Below, in pieces: positions 1-12,592 of a DNA stretch of 64,000 bases (positions are counted from its first letter, which is position 1; every line of letters begins with the position of its first letter). The notes under the pieces are model-generated. The model was not told the origin of the DNA and ran no database searches. It was given only the letters and a program-made list of their open reading frames with translations. A program made the position numbers and the translations under genes. Source of the DNA: Sphagnum compactum (lineage: Eukaryota; Bryophyta; Sphagnopsida; Sphagnales). Where the stretch lies: positions 744,001 through 808,000 of the forward strand of contig OZ234503.1 in NCBI GenBank assembly GCA_965153455.1, written 5' to 3'.

Positions 1-2576
1 TTTGCCTTGTCATTATGTGTGTTTGGGTGCATCATATCCAACGGCTTCTGCTTTATGATGGGTAAAAAGCCTATGCATGCGGGTCCATTCTAAAAACATT
101 GGAGGAAGAGGGAAGGCATTCAGCTACCACTTGTGAATGCCTTGTGTATTCTACTCCCGAGTTGATTTCTATAATAGTTTCACAACTATTGCATCACTAT
201 GTCCTTCACATTTACTTGTCAAAAAGGAAATCAACAATGATTTAACTTGAATAATTCGCCTCTATTATGTATAGGCTAAGGCCCACTGAGGAGGCATAAA
301 ATGATTGCCCCCAACATGACAATAGCTGAATTCCCAGGCCCGAATTAAAAGAGCACCCCCCATTCATTATGCACTCTTGTAAATGTCTTGGGTAAGGTCT
401 TGTGTAACATGCTTTTTTGCCATTGAATATGGAGCTCATCCCATAAAGGCTCTGCCCCTTATTGCAAGTTCAAATCAGCAAAAAAAAAATTTAAACTAAA
501 AATTGTTTCATGAAGTTCCCTAACAATCCTTAAAGTCAGGCGACGAGGGGGCAAGAACGGCCAGTTTCGGCATAATAAGGCAGCAAACATGTAACTGGGA
601 ATGAAAAATTTACAAAAGGACATAACTGGGACCCAAACTAGTTTTTCCACCAATTTCGGTGGCAAACTGAGTTTCATCCTGTGTTTCCTTTTTCCTGAGC
701 GCCTGAACTGCTGCTACATATATTTTCACTGCTCCTACATGTACAACGACTATAATTACTCTGAGTTTCAGCATTTCATACCCATATTTACTAATAAAAT
801 TTCCTTACTTTGCAGATACCACTGAAGGAGGGGATAGGGGGCGAAAGCAGAGGAGATAGAGGATGAAACAGAGGGTGACTTTACAGTAATTCTGATGCAC
901 AACAACATTTGATGACCATTCCTCAAAATGTGGGACCAAATGAAGAGTACAACATTTTGAAATCTCTCCCAAGTCGGTGACAAGCAGAGCCAACAAAAGT
1001 GTGGGGAATCTGACAAAGAAGAATGCGCACAAGTACCTTAATGTACCACAACCTTGTCTGTTGGTCCGAAGAAGAGGTTGCAATGTTGAAAATATACATG
1101 AACATCTTAAGGTTTGTGCGCACCTCACTAAAGGGAGAGAAGGATTCAAAAGCTCCATATTCTTGTCAAAAGCTCCTTGCACTTTGCACATCTTCTGCAT
1201 GGGCGAATTACAAGCCACATTTAACTACTAGGTAGTTGACTTAGCCAACTCTTCAAAATAATTGAAGGGACTGATTCCAAGGACCCCATTGGTCACAAAT
1301 AAACTTTTTCATGCCCACGCAAAAACGCATGAAGCTATCAACATTTAAGTGTCAAAATGAACCAGTCAAAACAAAATTTAAAGCTCCCATTCTAACAATC
1401 TCATTGGCCTTCTAGGCTTTTTTTTCAAGTGAAGTCACAAGCCTATTCCATGGACCCTCTGTAATTTGGTATACTTTCTACACTAATATAATGTTACCCT
1501 TATATGTATATGCATAGGGTTAAAAGCAAATTCTAGATGGAACCATTCAGAGATAGGAGGCATGGAGATAGACATTGCCTAAGTACTAAGCAATGTCTAA
1601 TTTCTTTGTGAATTATCACTAATGGGCAATGTTTTTCCCCAAATTGTGAAAATGGGTGTTTTGTGGGGGTTTTTGATAGCCAAATTCCAAAGAAATTTAT
1701 TAAAAACATATTGACAGATTCTACATTATGTTCCAACAAGTAGCCCACAATATCTGAGAAGGATGGTTAAATGTTTTAGCTTTTGTAGTTTGTTTGTTGC
1801 CAGATTTGGTTAAATAGTCTATGCATGATCACCATTGGTACTAAATCACAAAATTGAAAGAAAAAGAACACTATTCAATTCACACCAAGCAATAGTAAGG
1901 GCATTTTTATTTCATTTTATCCTCCTTTGATCGAGGGTTTGAAACGATGAAAGAACAAATCGACTCTTGTGTTGTTCACACAAGGGGATAAATAAAAATT
2001 AATACAATGGGATTAATTCAACACTAACTTGAGTGGGTCAAAAATTAAGACCTAGGGTGAAAAATGGAAAATTCAAATTACACGCAAAAATCCTCATAAG
2101 ACTCAAGAACCGCAACTTTGTCACTCATAAGATGAGTCATAAAGTACTAATGCATCATGTGTTTTACATTTGATTGAAGTGCATTAGATTTAAGTCATAA
2201 TTAAAAAACCATCGGGTGCCACCTAGGATGCCACCTAGATTTTCTTTGAACATTGATTTAACATCACGTGTGAATGCGTCATTAGGGTCACAAAATGGAA
2301 AAGACATTGATCACAAAAGGAATAATCTTAACAAGTTACAATCAAGGATGGTGCAATTATGGTGACCTAAGTATGTGAAATCTTATCTATAACAACAAGC
2401 TTATAACCCACAAAAGAACTAGAGGGAAATACAAATGGAAGGAAGCAATTTGATTTCTTTTAAAGGAGGACTTGAAGGGGAGAGGATGAAGCACATTGGA
2501 AACTTTGGATGTTATTTTAGCGACAATTTCTAAATGCATGCATGATAGTTGATGAATTTGCAAATATATTCAAGTT
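1..2576. other. AT-rich spacer, no supported gene
   Basis: I see no gene that can be supported. Short open frames occur near 805-1235 on both strands, but none shows a recognisable domain or splice-supported extension. A piece around 1680-1752 matches a dispersed repeat also found near 44.9 and 48.3 kb. Confidence 0.5.
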
Positions 2577-3832
2577 GCCCCAATTCATGAAGCATGGTGC
2601 CTAGTGTTATGTTTCAAACATTGGCATGTTTTGAGTCCCTTCTTTTATTTCAAGTTTTGAGGTGTCATGTTTTGAAGCACTAAAACATGGCACCCACTTT
2701 TGCACAAGTTTCTCAAATTCAAGTTTCAATTTCAATTTCTCACCCATTTTGATTTGCTTGTTATTTTTGTTTATTGATTTTGCTTGATGAAATATGAAAT
2801 CTAAACATGAAGAATGAAGCAAAGATTAAAAGTTTATTGGTTTTGCTTGTTGAAGTATGAAATCTAAACATGAAGAATGAAACAAAGATTACAAGATTTG
2901 AATCTGAAATCCAAAATATAAAATCTATATCCAACATGAAATAAATGTTTGTTGAAAATAACACAAGTTTGTTCTAACTATTTGAACTACAACTACAAAA
3001 AAACGTTACCCCACAACTTGATTTATTCAAAGCAAGACAAAATGTGATATATTAAGCTCTAGTATATTAGATTTAAACCAAGTTGCACATAAACTAAAAG
3101 AGTTGAACCAAACTTGGGGTTGACATCAAACTATTGTTGTTGCAAAAAAATCAATGTAATGTTCCATCTTGCTTCTTTGCTTTTTCATCTTACACCCCAT
3201 CTTCAATGGGGCAAAAGTCTCTTCGCCAAAATGCACAATGCAATGAAGTCCATATTAAAAAAACAAAGATTAACAAAGATTTGTTTGAAACAAAGATTGG
3301 GAACAAGTTGTTTACCATGTTTTAGAAGCAAATGAAGATATTTCAAATTTCAACATTTAAAGATTTTAAATTTTAGCATGAAACAACAAATTTAAGATGT
3401 TATCCTTACAACTAAAATGGATAGCATATAGCAAATAGCAAAGATTAGCAAGCAACAAATAACTTAACCGACAAACATCAAACAAAAACAAAAAAATAAA
3501 CAAGGAAAAAACAACAAGTACGAAAAAGTAAATTAAGCAAAACTAGCCCAAAAAAAACCAAAAAGCAAGTGAAATAAAAAGAGGCAAAGCAACAAGCAAG
3601 CAAAATGACCAACAAATAAAACCAAATAACATAATAACAAACAAGTACATCAAAATGGGTGGAAGATTCAAATTTTAATTTGAGAAACTTGAGCAACATA
3701 AAGATGCATCATGTTTTAGCACTTCAAAACATGACATTGAAAACTTAAAATTTTAGAAAAAGACTTGAAACATGGCAATGTCAAAAACATGTCCTAGGCT
3801 AGGCGTCGTGCTTCATATGTTAGGGCACATTT
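2577..3832. mobile_element. Inverted-repeat (foldback/MITE-like) element with ~180-bp imperfect arms
   Basis: The stretch at about 2580-2760 reappears in reverse complement at about 3652-3830, with shared words around the GAAGCA(T/C) and GCCTAG sequences near both outer ends and around CAAAATGGGTG near both inner ends. Roughly 890 bp lies between the arms. This layout fits a non-autonomous DNA element or foldback element. No transposase is visible inside, and I could not define a target-site duplication, so the outer borders are approximate. Confidence 0.5.
2769..2894. repeat. Two-copy tandem repeat, 63-bp period
   Basis: Copies begin at 2769 and 2832 and differ at only a few positions; each contains CTAAACATGAAGAATGAA. 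It lies inside the inverted-repeat element. Confidence 0.8.
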
Positions 3833-6174
3833 ATTGTCACGAATCAACATATTTTAGAATTGTTCCACAACACCCACAAGTGCACGCTATGCAACTTAAT
3901 ATGGATGGATATTATGTTAATAGGTTTCACCCTCACTAGTACTAAGGAAATTACATAGGTATTTCATCAACCATGTATCATCCCCTCTTGAAAATATTTA
4001 CTAAAGTGAATTTTGACTTGAACAATAGAACATCCTATAATTGAACATCGTTGTAAAGCAAACTTGTCTATTTTTTCAAGTCATCAATAAAAGCTTTATG
4101 TGGACCTTTCAAAATTACAACAATTTTTAGGTCAAAGTTTTTATTTGAACTTTCATAATTTGTAATAGGTAGTAGTTTATCACCTAATTTTCAAAACTCC
4201 CTTCACATCCCTCAAAGAAAGTCTAAAAAATGTTTCACATGTATTCTATATGGCCATTTTTTAATGAGTGGAAATTACCTTCCCATATGCAAGACTAAGT
4301 CATACCTATTTTCCATATTTATATGGATGTTGTAATAAAGTTTTCAAATCTGGAAGGTCCTATCTAAAGTGTTAACATGAACATATTATGACCATGAACT
4401 CCACATTGGAAATTTCATTTATACTTTTTGACCGATTACAAACTTTTAACAACAAAATTATTTGCCAAATCAAAAAAAGACAATAGCAAAACCTTGGATT
4501 TCTCTAAAATTAAGGACAACAATTAAAATTCAAGATGAAACAATGTTAAAGGAATATAAGATCTAAGGAGGAAATTCAAATTTCCTCTTCAACCCAAGAT
4601 GATTTGTATTTCCTCTTGTATATTATCTTTTACTTGCACCTATGTGTCTATCTAGAAGCCTACTTACATTATGAGATTATAAAAAAGATTTAAAAATTAC
4701 ACAAAACCAACCTAAGGGCTTAACTAGGGATTTTTTTAATTGAGGAATACCTAGGGATTATTTAAAGGGATATTTTGGGATTATATAGGCAAACACCTAA
4801 AAATTTACCTAGGTCATGGGTACTTATTTAACATGTACATATTTATAGTTTCTTGTGCATTTGAAAACTAATTCATTCATAATCACCAATGGACAAAAAT
4901 AATACATATATGTAACACCACCTTTACAACCAAATTGTTGAATGTTTTAGATACATATTCTTCTCCTTAAAAAAGAAAAAGCATGTTAATATGTTGATAT
5001 TCAATTTTTGAAAGTCAAGTCTAAAATTGAATAAGTAGGCGACATTGGTTCTAACTTCTCTCCTAAGTATCCACTTGAAGTGAATCCCACAACAGATATC
5101 CATTAATTAAAAGAACCATTAGAACAATTCTTCAAATGGGTGGCTTAGGTATTTGGTCTTATCATGTGCCAACCCAATTTATAATTCTTGTTCAACTTCA
5201 TATATTTGAAAAATAGGAATTGATAATAATAATTATTATTATTATAATTGTGAAAACTATGTGACTTTTATTTTTTTAATGAACATACCTAAACCAATCT
5301 TTTAGAAAAAAGATATGTGTTCACACTAATATGCAAGTGTAAAATGAAAATATCATTATAGTTTAAACATGAATTTTCAAGTTTATTAAACAATAATTTT
5401 GTGTTTTGGATAGTGCAATATTAATAACACAATATTTGACAAACACAATGAAACCATAAGCAAGAATGGAAACTTGTCACATGGATGTTGTTTGGGTTAT
5501 ATACTTTTGGTGGGTTCTATCATAGGAAAAATGAAATATTTTCTCCATTTTAATGCCCATTTGATTACATTCATAATAGAAGTAACTCCATATGGTGAAG
5601 TTCTCAAATAACTATGCATTATTTGGCATATTTCTAAACCTTTTTTTTGCCATTTGAAAAAAAATAAAATTCATCAAGCATGATATTATCAAACTTACAC
5701 TCAAAATTTTAGTTTATTGAACATGTAGGTGAATATTTTCTATTGATAAGACTTATTCAAAAGTCATGGATGTCTTGCTTGGTTGACAACATTGTTAAAA
5801 ACAAACATATATTGTTTTCTATTGTGGGTGCAATAGTTGCATGTTGATAACATGTTTGGGAAGTTGAAAGATTTTGAAATAAAATAATCAATTTATAGAG
5901 CGGGACATGGGTATATCAAAAGAAAGGAAAAAGGTCACAAAAGCATGTATATATTTGAGAGAGCAATGTAAAAAAAAAACAAAGTGCACATGATAACATG
6001 AACATCATAGATGTCCATATAGATTTAAGCACCCAACATAACATTAAATTGTGGAAACATGGTGCACATTGTAAAATAATACAAGAAGAGGGGGAGGCTA
6101 CTTCACCAAATGCACATACCAATGTAAAACTCAAGACCTTGTTTGATTACAACATTAACTTACACTAGTGGGTA
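3833..6174. other. AT-rich spacer
   Basis: No gene, RNA or mobile-element signature seen, apart from a short TTA/AAT-rich microsatellite near 5228-5250. Confidence 0.5.
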
Positions 6175-6450
6175 CCCGTGACCTTTGCTCCGCAAATTCT
6201 GCTTTGATGTCTGTGCGGGGAGACGGAGGATCCAGCGAGCGTGTGTCTCTCTGCCACCACGACCCACACCTGGCGCTGGAACATTTCAGGCCAGTTATGG
6301 CTCATTTCAAGACCTCGTTTCTGTCAGCTACGTCGATTGGTCGAAATAAACTATGTTTTCCCCATCTCGGTATATTTAGAGGCCGGCCAATTCTGCCAAA
6401 CCCCCTTCCCAAGCCTTGTCACAGACAGACAAGTGAATTAATATATAGGA
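6175..6450 (-). mobile_element. Non-autonomous Helitron, copy 1 (276 bp)
   Basis: Read on the minus strand the element starts with TCCTATATATTAATTCAC next to a flanking A and ends in CTAG next to a flanking T, the A|T insertion rule of Helitrons. The terminal 18 bases (on the plus strand CTAGTGGGTACCCGTGAC) are identical to the 3' end of the copy that begins at 24535, and the GTCACAGAC subterminal word near the 5' end is shared with the copies ending at 17603 and 29355. The hairpin expected just before CTAG is weak; the best stem is TTTGC/GCAAA, further in than usual. There is no Rep/helicase coding capacity, so it would depend on an autonomous copy elsewhere. Confidence 0.65.
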
Positions 6451-7164
6451 TATCATACTCACTCCTCCAATTCAACATCTTCATGTTAAAGATTTTCTCT
6501 TAAATTTGAGAAAAGGTTTTTTGGATTTTCATAGGTTCTAACCTTACTATATTGGAAGATATTCAATTTTGAAAATTTCAACACTATGGATTCCCTCTTT
6601 TTGAAATTATATTTTACATCGGTTGGAGGTGCAAATTGGTATCAAGGCTCTACATCATTTGTTTGAGAGTGAAAATTGGTACCCAAAAAGAGTAAAATTA
6701 CTCTTAAAATGCTCATTGAATTTCATGGAAACACTCTTTCCCCAACTCCAATAAGTAGGACCCGAGATAAATAATAAAAACCAAATCAATAGCCAATTAT
6801 TTAGATAATTGGGGAAGTTGGTGAATATTTTTTAAAAAAAAGATAATACTCAATCAAATATTCCCTTTTTTTCCAGAAATTTTCAATTCTAAAAAAATTC
6901 TTAAAAACTGCCATGTTTCTACACATTGTTCAAGCAAGTGGCTAAGATATAAAAGGATTTCAATATATTTCTACTTTCATAGCTGGTCTATAGCCAAATG
7001 TGGCTAAATCTCCTTGTGAATGATTGCCAATGTGACAACATCACAAAATTAGAAAATAAAACATTGACTTAAAGTGGAGTTTCTACTAAACATTGACATT
7101 GGAGCTTCTACTAACATAGAAATGCAAGTGATTGATAAATCATCTACATATTAAATATCGAGTA

Positions 7165-7300
7165 CCCTACTACCTTGGGAGTTTCAACACTAATTGTATT
7201 ATTCTCAAAAATATTGAAATTTTCAGAATTTTTTTCCTAAATAACAAAAATACGTAAAGCAAATTATTGAATTTTCAAGAATATTTTATTTGTCCAGATG
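7165..7300 (+). repeat. Dispersed repeat family, copy 1 of 3
   Basis: Begins near TTTCAACACTAATTGTATTA and runs through TTGAATTTTCAAGAATATT. The same order of words occurs at about 37930-38045 and 42462-42600 in the same orientation, with about three quarters of bases matching by eye. Confidence 0.6.
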
Positions 7301-7881
7301 AAAATTTCAAAATCATTTAAATGTATGACAAATTCTCACATCAATGGGCAAAAGTAGTTACTTTCCAATAATCCCATGTTTCAAAAAAATTCAACCAATT
7401 TTTTCATACTTTTGTTGCATCAAAGTCTGTGTCTTTTTTTTTTTTTTCCAATTTTGTGATGTAGCTAGCCGAGATGATTTTTTTCATCCATAAGTTGGTT
7501 TAGCTAAATTTGGCTATTGAAAAATATGAAAAAAATCCTTGTATATTTTTGGCTGTGTTATTGAACCATGTGTAAAAAATCTGGCAAATTTAATGATTTT
7601 TTTGAAACTTTCTTTTTTTATTTTGGAGATTTTTAATATAAAAAATCATTGAATATGCAACGATGTTTCTCCAAAGTTTCACAATTGTATGAAAACTCAC
7701 AGAAAAAAAAAAAGAAAAAAAAGGCTGATTGGAGTTAAAGGGGTGAGAAAGATCACCAAATGTGGGTGGGGTGAATGAATGGGTCGACAGGAGGCATTTT
7801 TGTGTCGTTCGGAGCGGATGAAAAATAATATCATTCATGTAAATTTGAAAACCGAACCACAAGAGAGAGAAAATGTCAGGG

Positions 7882-8045
7882 GCCACCATCCACCCACATT
7901 CATTACTTTGGATGTTTGACAATTTTGCTATAGTTTTTTCATACTTTTGTCCCCCACCATCCATCCACATTCATTAATTTAGTTGTCAATTATTTTGGAT
8001 GGAATCTTTTGACCTCATCCCACCATCCAACTAAATTCATTAATT
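7882..8045 (+). repeat. Degenerate tandem array, ~70-bp period
   Basis: The word CACCATCCA followed by a CATTCATTA-type word occurs three times, at about 7883, 7947 and 8020. Unit boundaries are loose. Confidence 0.5.
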
Positions 8046-8933
8046 TGCACACTTCACATTTATTTTGCTTTGAGGTTTATAAGGGCATGTGTGGATGGAG
8101 AATGTTTGCATCCTTTGCAATGTAATTGATAATTTTTTTCTAACGAAAAAAATATAACCAAAACAAAAAGAGGAGAGCCCTTTGAAACTCAAGATGAAAT
8201 TCATACAATCCAATAAGAACATATCAACCTATTTGTATAATAAAAATTAAATATTTTAATTGTTAAAAAAATTAAAATTGATCAATGAAGTGTCGATCAC
8301 GATATGTCTTTTCTTTGGTTTGAGTTGTATCAAAAATAATAAATTTTTGAGTTGTGCAAGATCCAAAAAAAATATAAGTTCTTGCATTGGGTCAATAATG
8401 ATAATGTCAGTTAAAATGTAAATATTATTTTTGATGAAATATATTATCAATTCATCGAAAAAAAAAGTTAAACATGAGTAAAATAAGCACATGTAATTGT
8501 TCTCATCTCACATGAAAACTAACATTTTCACAAAAAATAAACATCCATGGTTGTTCCAAAAATTGAAATGCTTAAAAAAACAACTCGTCATCTTATGTGC
8601 CCATACATGATGACAAAAATGAGCAGGCCTTTACTAGTGTTGGCCAGCTATCGAGTTATTTTTAATAACCTCCGGTTAAGTTATTTTTGGATTTTTGTGA
8701 GAATCGCAGGTTATCAATATCAATACTTAAACAAAATTGATTCCCCGATAAGTTATCAAAAAGATTGGTTCATAACCGTTGATTATGAATAAGGGTAGGT
8801 TATTAAATTACCGGTTGGTAACTGCGTGTTATCTTGCCGATTATTAGTCAATCATAATGTTTGTTTCAAAAATTAAAATCATTAACTTTTACTGTTTATT
8901 ATTATTATTATTATTATTAGTGTTTAAAGATTG

Positions 8934-8975
8934 ATAACCTACCTGGATGATAATCAAGTCATCCAGGTAAGTTAT
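8934..8975. repeat. Hairpin upstream of SKP1
   Basis: A 17-base arm (ATAACCTACCTGGATGA) is followed after 8 bases by its near-perfect reverse complement (16 of 17 positions pair). It sits in a GGTTAT-rich stretch about 400 bp before the SKP1 start, and could be the end of a decayed DNA transposon or a structural promoter feature. Confidence 0.6.
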
Positions 8976-9372
8976 TAGGCTTGGGAATTTCGACACCAGA
9001 CGGGTATCAATTTAACTGGTCACCCAACAAATCAATAACCAGCTGGCAGGTCATTAGTAGCCTTAATAACCGGGTTGTTTTTCGATCGTCGCGTCTCTCG
9101 CGCGCTCGCTCTAGCATGCCCCCTCTCTGTCTCGTGCCGGTTTTTTGCATCCCGACATATCTCCCGTGTTGTCTTGAGGTGGTGTAAATTGTCTCCCTGC
9201 AAGTGTTTGTCTTTCAGAAACAATTTTTGTTACTTTTTCTTCTTCTGTTCTGTGTTTTTTTTTCCCCCCTTCAGATTTGCTTTCGTGTGCGAGTTTTCCT
9301 TTTTCTGTAGGGCTTAGTGCATCCTAGCGCTAGGAAGTCCTCCTCGGCGTCATCATCTTGGTGTTGGTGGCC

Positions 9373-10807
9373 ATGGCTGAGAAGCGAGTGAAGTTGAAGA
9401 GTTCGGATGATGAGATGTTTGAGGTGGAGGAGGCGGTGGCTTTCGAGTCGCAAGCCGTGAAGAATATGATCGAGGACACGGGCATGGATCATCCGATTCC
9501 GCTCCCCAACGTCTCTAGCAAGATACTCGCCAAAGTGATTGAGTACTGTAAATACCATGTCGATAACCAGAAGGCCGGCGACGACAAGCCTGCAACCTCG
9601 GAGGACGAAATTAAGGCGTGGGATCTGGACTTCGTGAAGGTCGATCAAGCCACATTGTTTGACCTCATCTTGGTAAGCTGCGTGTTTTGCAACACCTTCG
9701 CTTTCCCAGGGTTGCTTGTGCACCTTTCATGTCTTCCTTCATTTATGACATGACACCAGTTTGGTGCGGGAGGTACCTACTTGGTTCCTCTTCCTGCAAC
9801 TTTGCAACCCTAATTCTTCTCTCCAAGCACTGGTCCCTGTCGATGGCGAAATTGTCTATAGAAACTATGTGCTCAGTTGCACTGTTATGTGAAGTGTCTA
9901 GTATGCTGAAAGGCGGACATCAGAAAACTATGCCTCTGTGCTTCTTATCAATTTTTGCTTCTTGTTTTATGTGCATTCACATATGAGGAGAAGCCCCCTC
10001 CCCTGGCTCTGCCTGTTTTGTAACTTTCTGATAACCATATAACTTAGAAGCTGTGATGTGCAACAATCTCACATGCACTACTATGGCAAAGACCATCTGT
10101 GTGGTTGTGCAGAGTTAGCATACTGTGTTCAAAGTTTGTGACTTTCTTTGCTCCAATTTGGCTGGATGGTTTTGAAACATCTTCTGGATAATCTGGTGAC
10201 TCCAGATTGTCCAGGGAGAGAGTTCAACCTGCCTTCTTTTTCATGAGAGATATCACAGATTTAACGCAAGGTTCATGAGTCAAACCTTCCACATATGCAA
10301 CAGCATTGCCTGTTATTCTTCTAATGTGTCTGTTGCTGAACAGAATGGAACTCTATGGTGGCAATTGTAAACTTTAGCCACAAGTTGATCAAGTGATCAA
10401 GGTTGAATGGTTATACTTTTATGCATAGAAATAATGCTCCAAGTTGCTTCTTCATTCTTTTGAAACCATTGAGGCCAGCAAGTCTCCACTCTCATGAAGG
10501 TCATTGAGGCCAATCATATGTATCCTGGTAGAATGCAGATGGGTATTCACAGTTGTTGATCCTGTTTGTGGTTCAGAAGATTGGTACATAGTGCACATGA
10601 TGTTTACTTGAATTTTGGCTGGTATGGAAACAGGCAGCAAATTACCTCAACATAAAGAACTTGCTGGATCTGACATGCCAGACAGTGGCTGATATGATTA
10701 AGGGCAAGACCCCTGAGGAGATCCGCAAAACCTTCAACATCAAGAATGACTTCACACCAGAGGAGGAAGAGGAAGTGCGACGGGAGAATCAGTGGGCCTT
10801 CGAGTGA
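9373..10807 (+). CDS. SKP1: SKP1-like protein, SCF ubiquitin ligase adaptor
   Basis: SKP1 links the CUL1 scaffold to F-box proteins in SCF ubiquitin ligases and acts in nucleus and cytosol. Two exons are read: 9373-9672 and 10634-10807, joined in phase between ATCTTG and GCAGCA, with GTAAGC at the donor and ACAG at the acceptor. The product is 157 residues, the usual length for plant SKP1 (about 155-165). The N-terminal half is the BTB/POZ-like fold ([17 protein letters not shown], then [21 protein letters not shown]). The C-terminal half has the F-box-binding helices [20 protein letters not shown] and [20 protein letters not shown] and ends in NQWAFE, close to the usual ENQWAFE end. The ATG at 9373 is the first one in frame and has a good context (GCCATGG). 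The single intron lies at the usual place just before the AANYLN segment. Identification is firm; which SKP1 paralogue it is cannot be told. Confidence 0.97.
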
Positions 10808-12138
10808 AAGCTTCTTTGATTGGTCACATGTTCACTACTGGATGCTAAGAGCAAGCTGGAAAAACAGTCTGTCTTCTGCTTATGCGTCATTTCTGAGTGG
10901 TTCATAGGAGACGGGAGAGGGAGGCTCTCATATAGAGCTTTGCTATCTGTATCTTCGTTGTGTTCAAACTAGGGGTAAACTTGGAAAAGACAAAGCCGTT
11001 CACCTTATGTGACGATTGGGCTCCAGGTAGGTGATGTGTGAAGCACAGATGAAGTGTTTTTCCTCCGGGTTAGAGCAAATATCGAAGCAAGTGTTTTTCA
11101 TTGCTTATGTTATGCACATCCTTCTTTCAGTAGCTCATTAGTACAGGACTCATGAATTAGGTTGAATATCTCATTTGCGTTTGAGCATATGTCATAGTAA
11201 ATGTCTTGCAGGTTAGCTTGTGAGTAGTTTGATTTGTTTCCTTCCCATCGATCATTAGCAGCAATGAGTGGATTAGGAGTGGTCCTATTAAGAGACGTAA
11301 GTACCATGGGCCATCTCTTCTATCCATTGTAGACGGACCCTACTTTGATGTCCAGCTGGTTTAAATGTTACTCTTAATCACAGTTGTTTAAGCTCTACAG
11401 CACCATGCTGTCAAGTGTTTTCTACATTTCCTGTGATTCAACAGCTTTGCAAAGATTAGTTATTCCTGTGCTACTCATAGTTGCATGTTTTGGATTTGAT
11501 GGCTCGAAATATTACTCTTACAAGTTCTTTCTCTATCTCTCTTCCTCTTTCCTTGTTTTGTTATTCTGCAGTTTCCCTTCTCTTTGTATTGCTATTTTTT
11601 TACCTGATTTCCTATGTAATCTCCATCTCTTTTTATGTTTATGTTAAGCTAGCCAGTCAAGGAACCTAACCTTTTAATTTGCTGAGTTTTTCTGTTGCTG
11701 TGAGTCTTTTGTGACAGGAATCTCAGGACATTGCTTAGCATCTGACATGGACTTTGACCCACTGCATGGAGCAGATGAAGTCTTGATGGAGTCAGTGGAA
11801 TTGTTCTGGTACCTGGTCACTAGTCACTACCATACTTATTGCTGTTGTTGACTGACTCAGAACATGCTTGTGAGTGTTGTTGTTGTTCACACTGGAGTCA
11901 GAGGGATTCTGGATTTAGTTCTGTGAACTGGTGGTACCATACTTGTTGCTTTCAAAGGCCACTGAACGTGTGTGTGTGAGAGTTGGTATTGTTCACAACA
12001 TCCCTCTGTTTTTATATGTAAGTTTTCCACTTCAAGTCTCCTCTGGATCATCGCTGCTATTGTTCACACAGCTCCTCAGTTTCCCCTCTGTATTTCAGAA
12101 TTCAGTCTCCTATTTTTGCCTGTTCATTGGTATGTACT
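10808..12138. other. SKP1 3' flank and spacer
   Basis: It probably holds the SKP1 3' UTR for the first few hundred bases. No other gene is supported. Confidence 0.5.
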
Positions 12139-12215
12139 AGATAATGGCCATTTGGTGGACCCAAATGAGCGATGGGTGGTTGCCATGAGCCAGGTCTCAC
12201 CAATGGCCATTATCT
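12139..12215. repeat. Small foldback (~77 bp)
   Basis: AGATAATGGCCATTTGGTGG at the left is mirrored by CACCAATGGCCATTATCT at the right, a nearly perfect ~18-bp stem with a ~39-base loop. It could be a short MITE relic. Confidence 0.65.
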
Positions 12216-12465
12216 GACATAATTGTCACTGTGGTGAGATTCTGCAACATCAGTAGGAACTTTGTAGACAATTTGCTAGATGTCTCCATGTTCTATGCAA
12301 CAGTTATATGCATGTTAAAATCAGGGGAGGCCAATGCGGCTGGTTTTCAAACTCTTTAATTAGGCTGAATCTGCCTGAGTGGCTGATTCTGTCAGCATGG
12401 CAGGCAGACTTGGCACATTTACTTTTCTATCCTCTGCCTCCAGTGTTAGGGAGTGGGCTGGCTAG

Positions 12466-12592
12466 AGCCCATTCCTGCTCCTAGTGGACCCAGAGGCTCA
12501 CCCATTTGGGCTTTCCCATGAGCCCATTCCTGCTCCTAGTGGACCCAGAGGCTCACCCATTTGGGCAAGTCCATGGTTGCCCATGGACTTGC
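12466..12592. repeat. 55-bp tandem duplication followed by a perfect 12-bp hairpin
   Basis: Two nearly identical 46-base blocks start at 12466 and 12521 (both begin AGCCCATTCCTGCTCCTAG). The second runs directly into a perfect hairpin at 12565-12592: arms GCAAGTCCATGG and CCATGGACTTGC around a TTGC loop. Confidence 0.85.

Larger units (their letters stand above)
6451..9372. other. Spacer and SKP1 upstream region
   Basis: AT-rich with no supported gene. It contains a dispersed-repeat copy (about 7165-7300), a short tandem array (7882-8045), a GGTTAT-rich stretch (8640-9070) with a hairpin at 8934-8975, and a CT-rich stretch (about 9190-9300) that probably forms the SKP1 5' leader. Confidence 0.5.

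Noticed and set aside
805-1235. Possible gene near 1 kb (frames on both strands, SEEEV-like phrase)
   Set aside because: A single Myb/SANT-like phrase is too little; no supporting motif or splice structure.
8630-9070. Complete hAT element upstream of SKP1 (TAGTGTTGGCCAGC-like start)
   Set aside because: The left end resembles hAT termini, but no matching right end or 8-bp target duplication was found.
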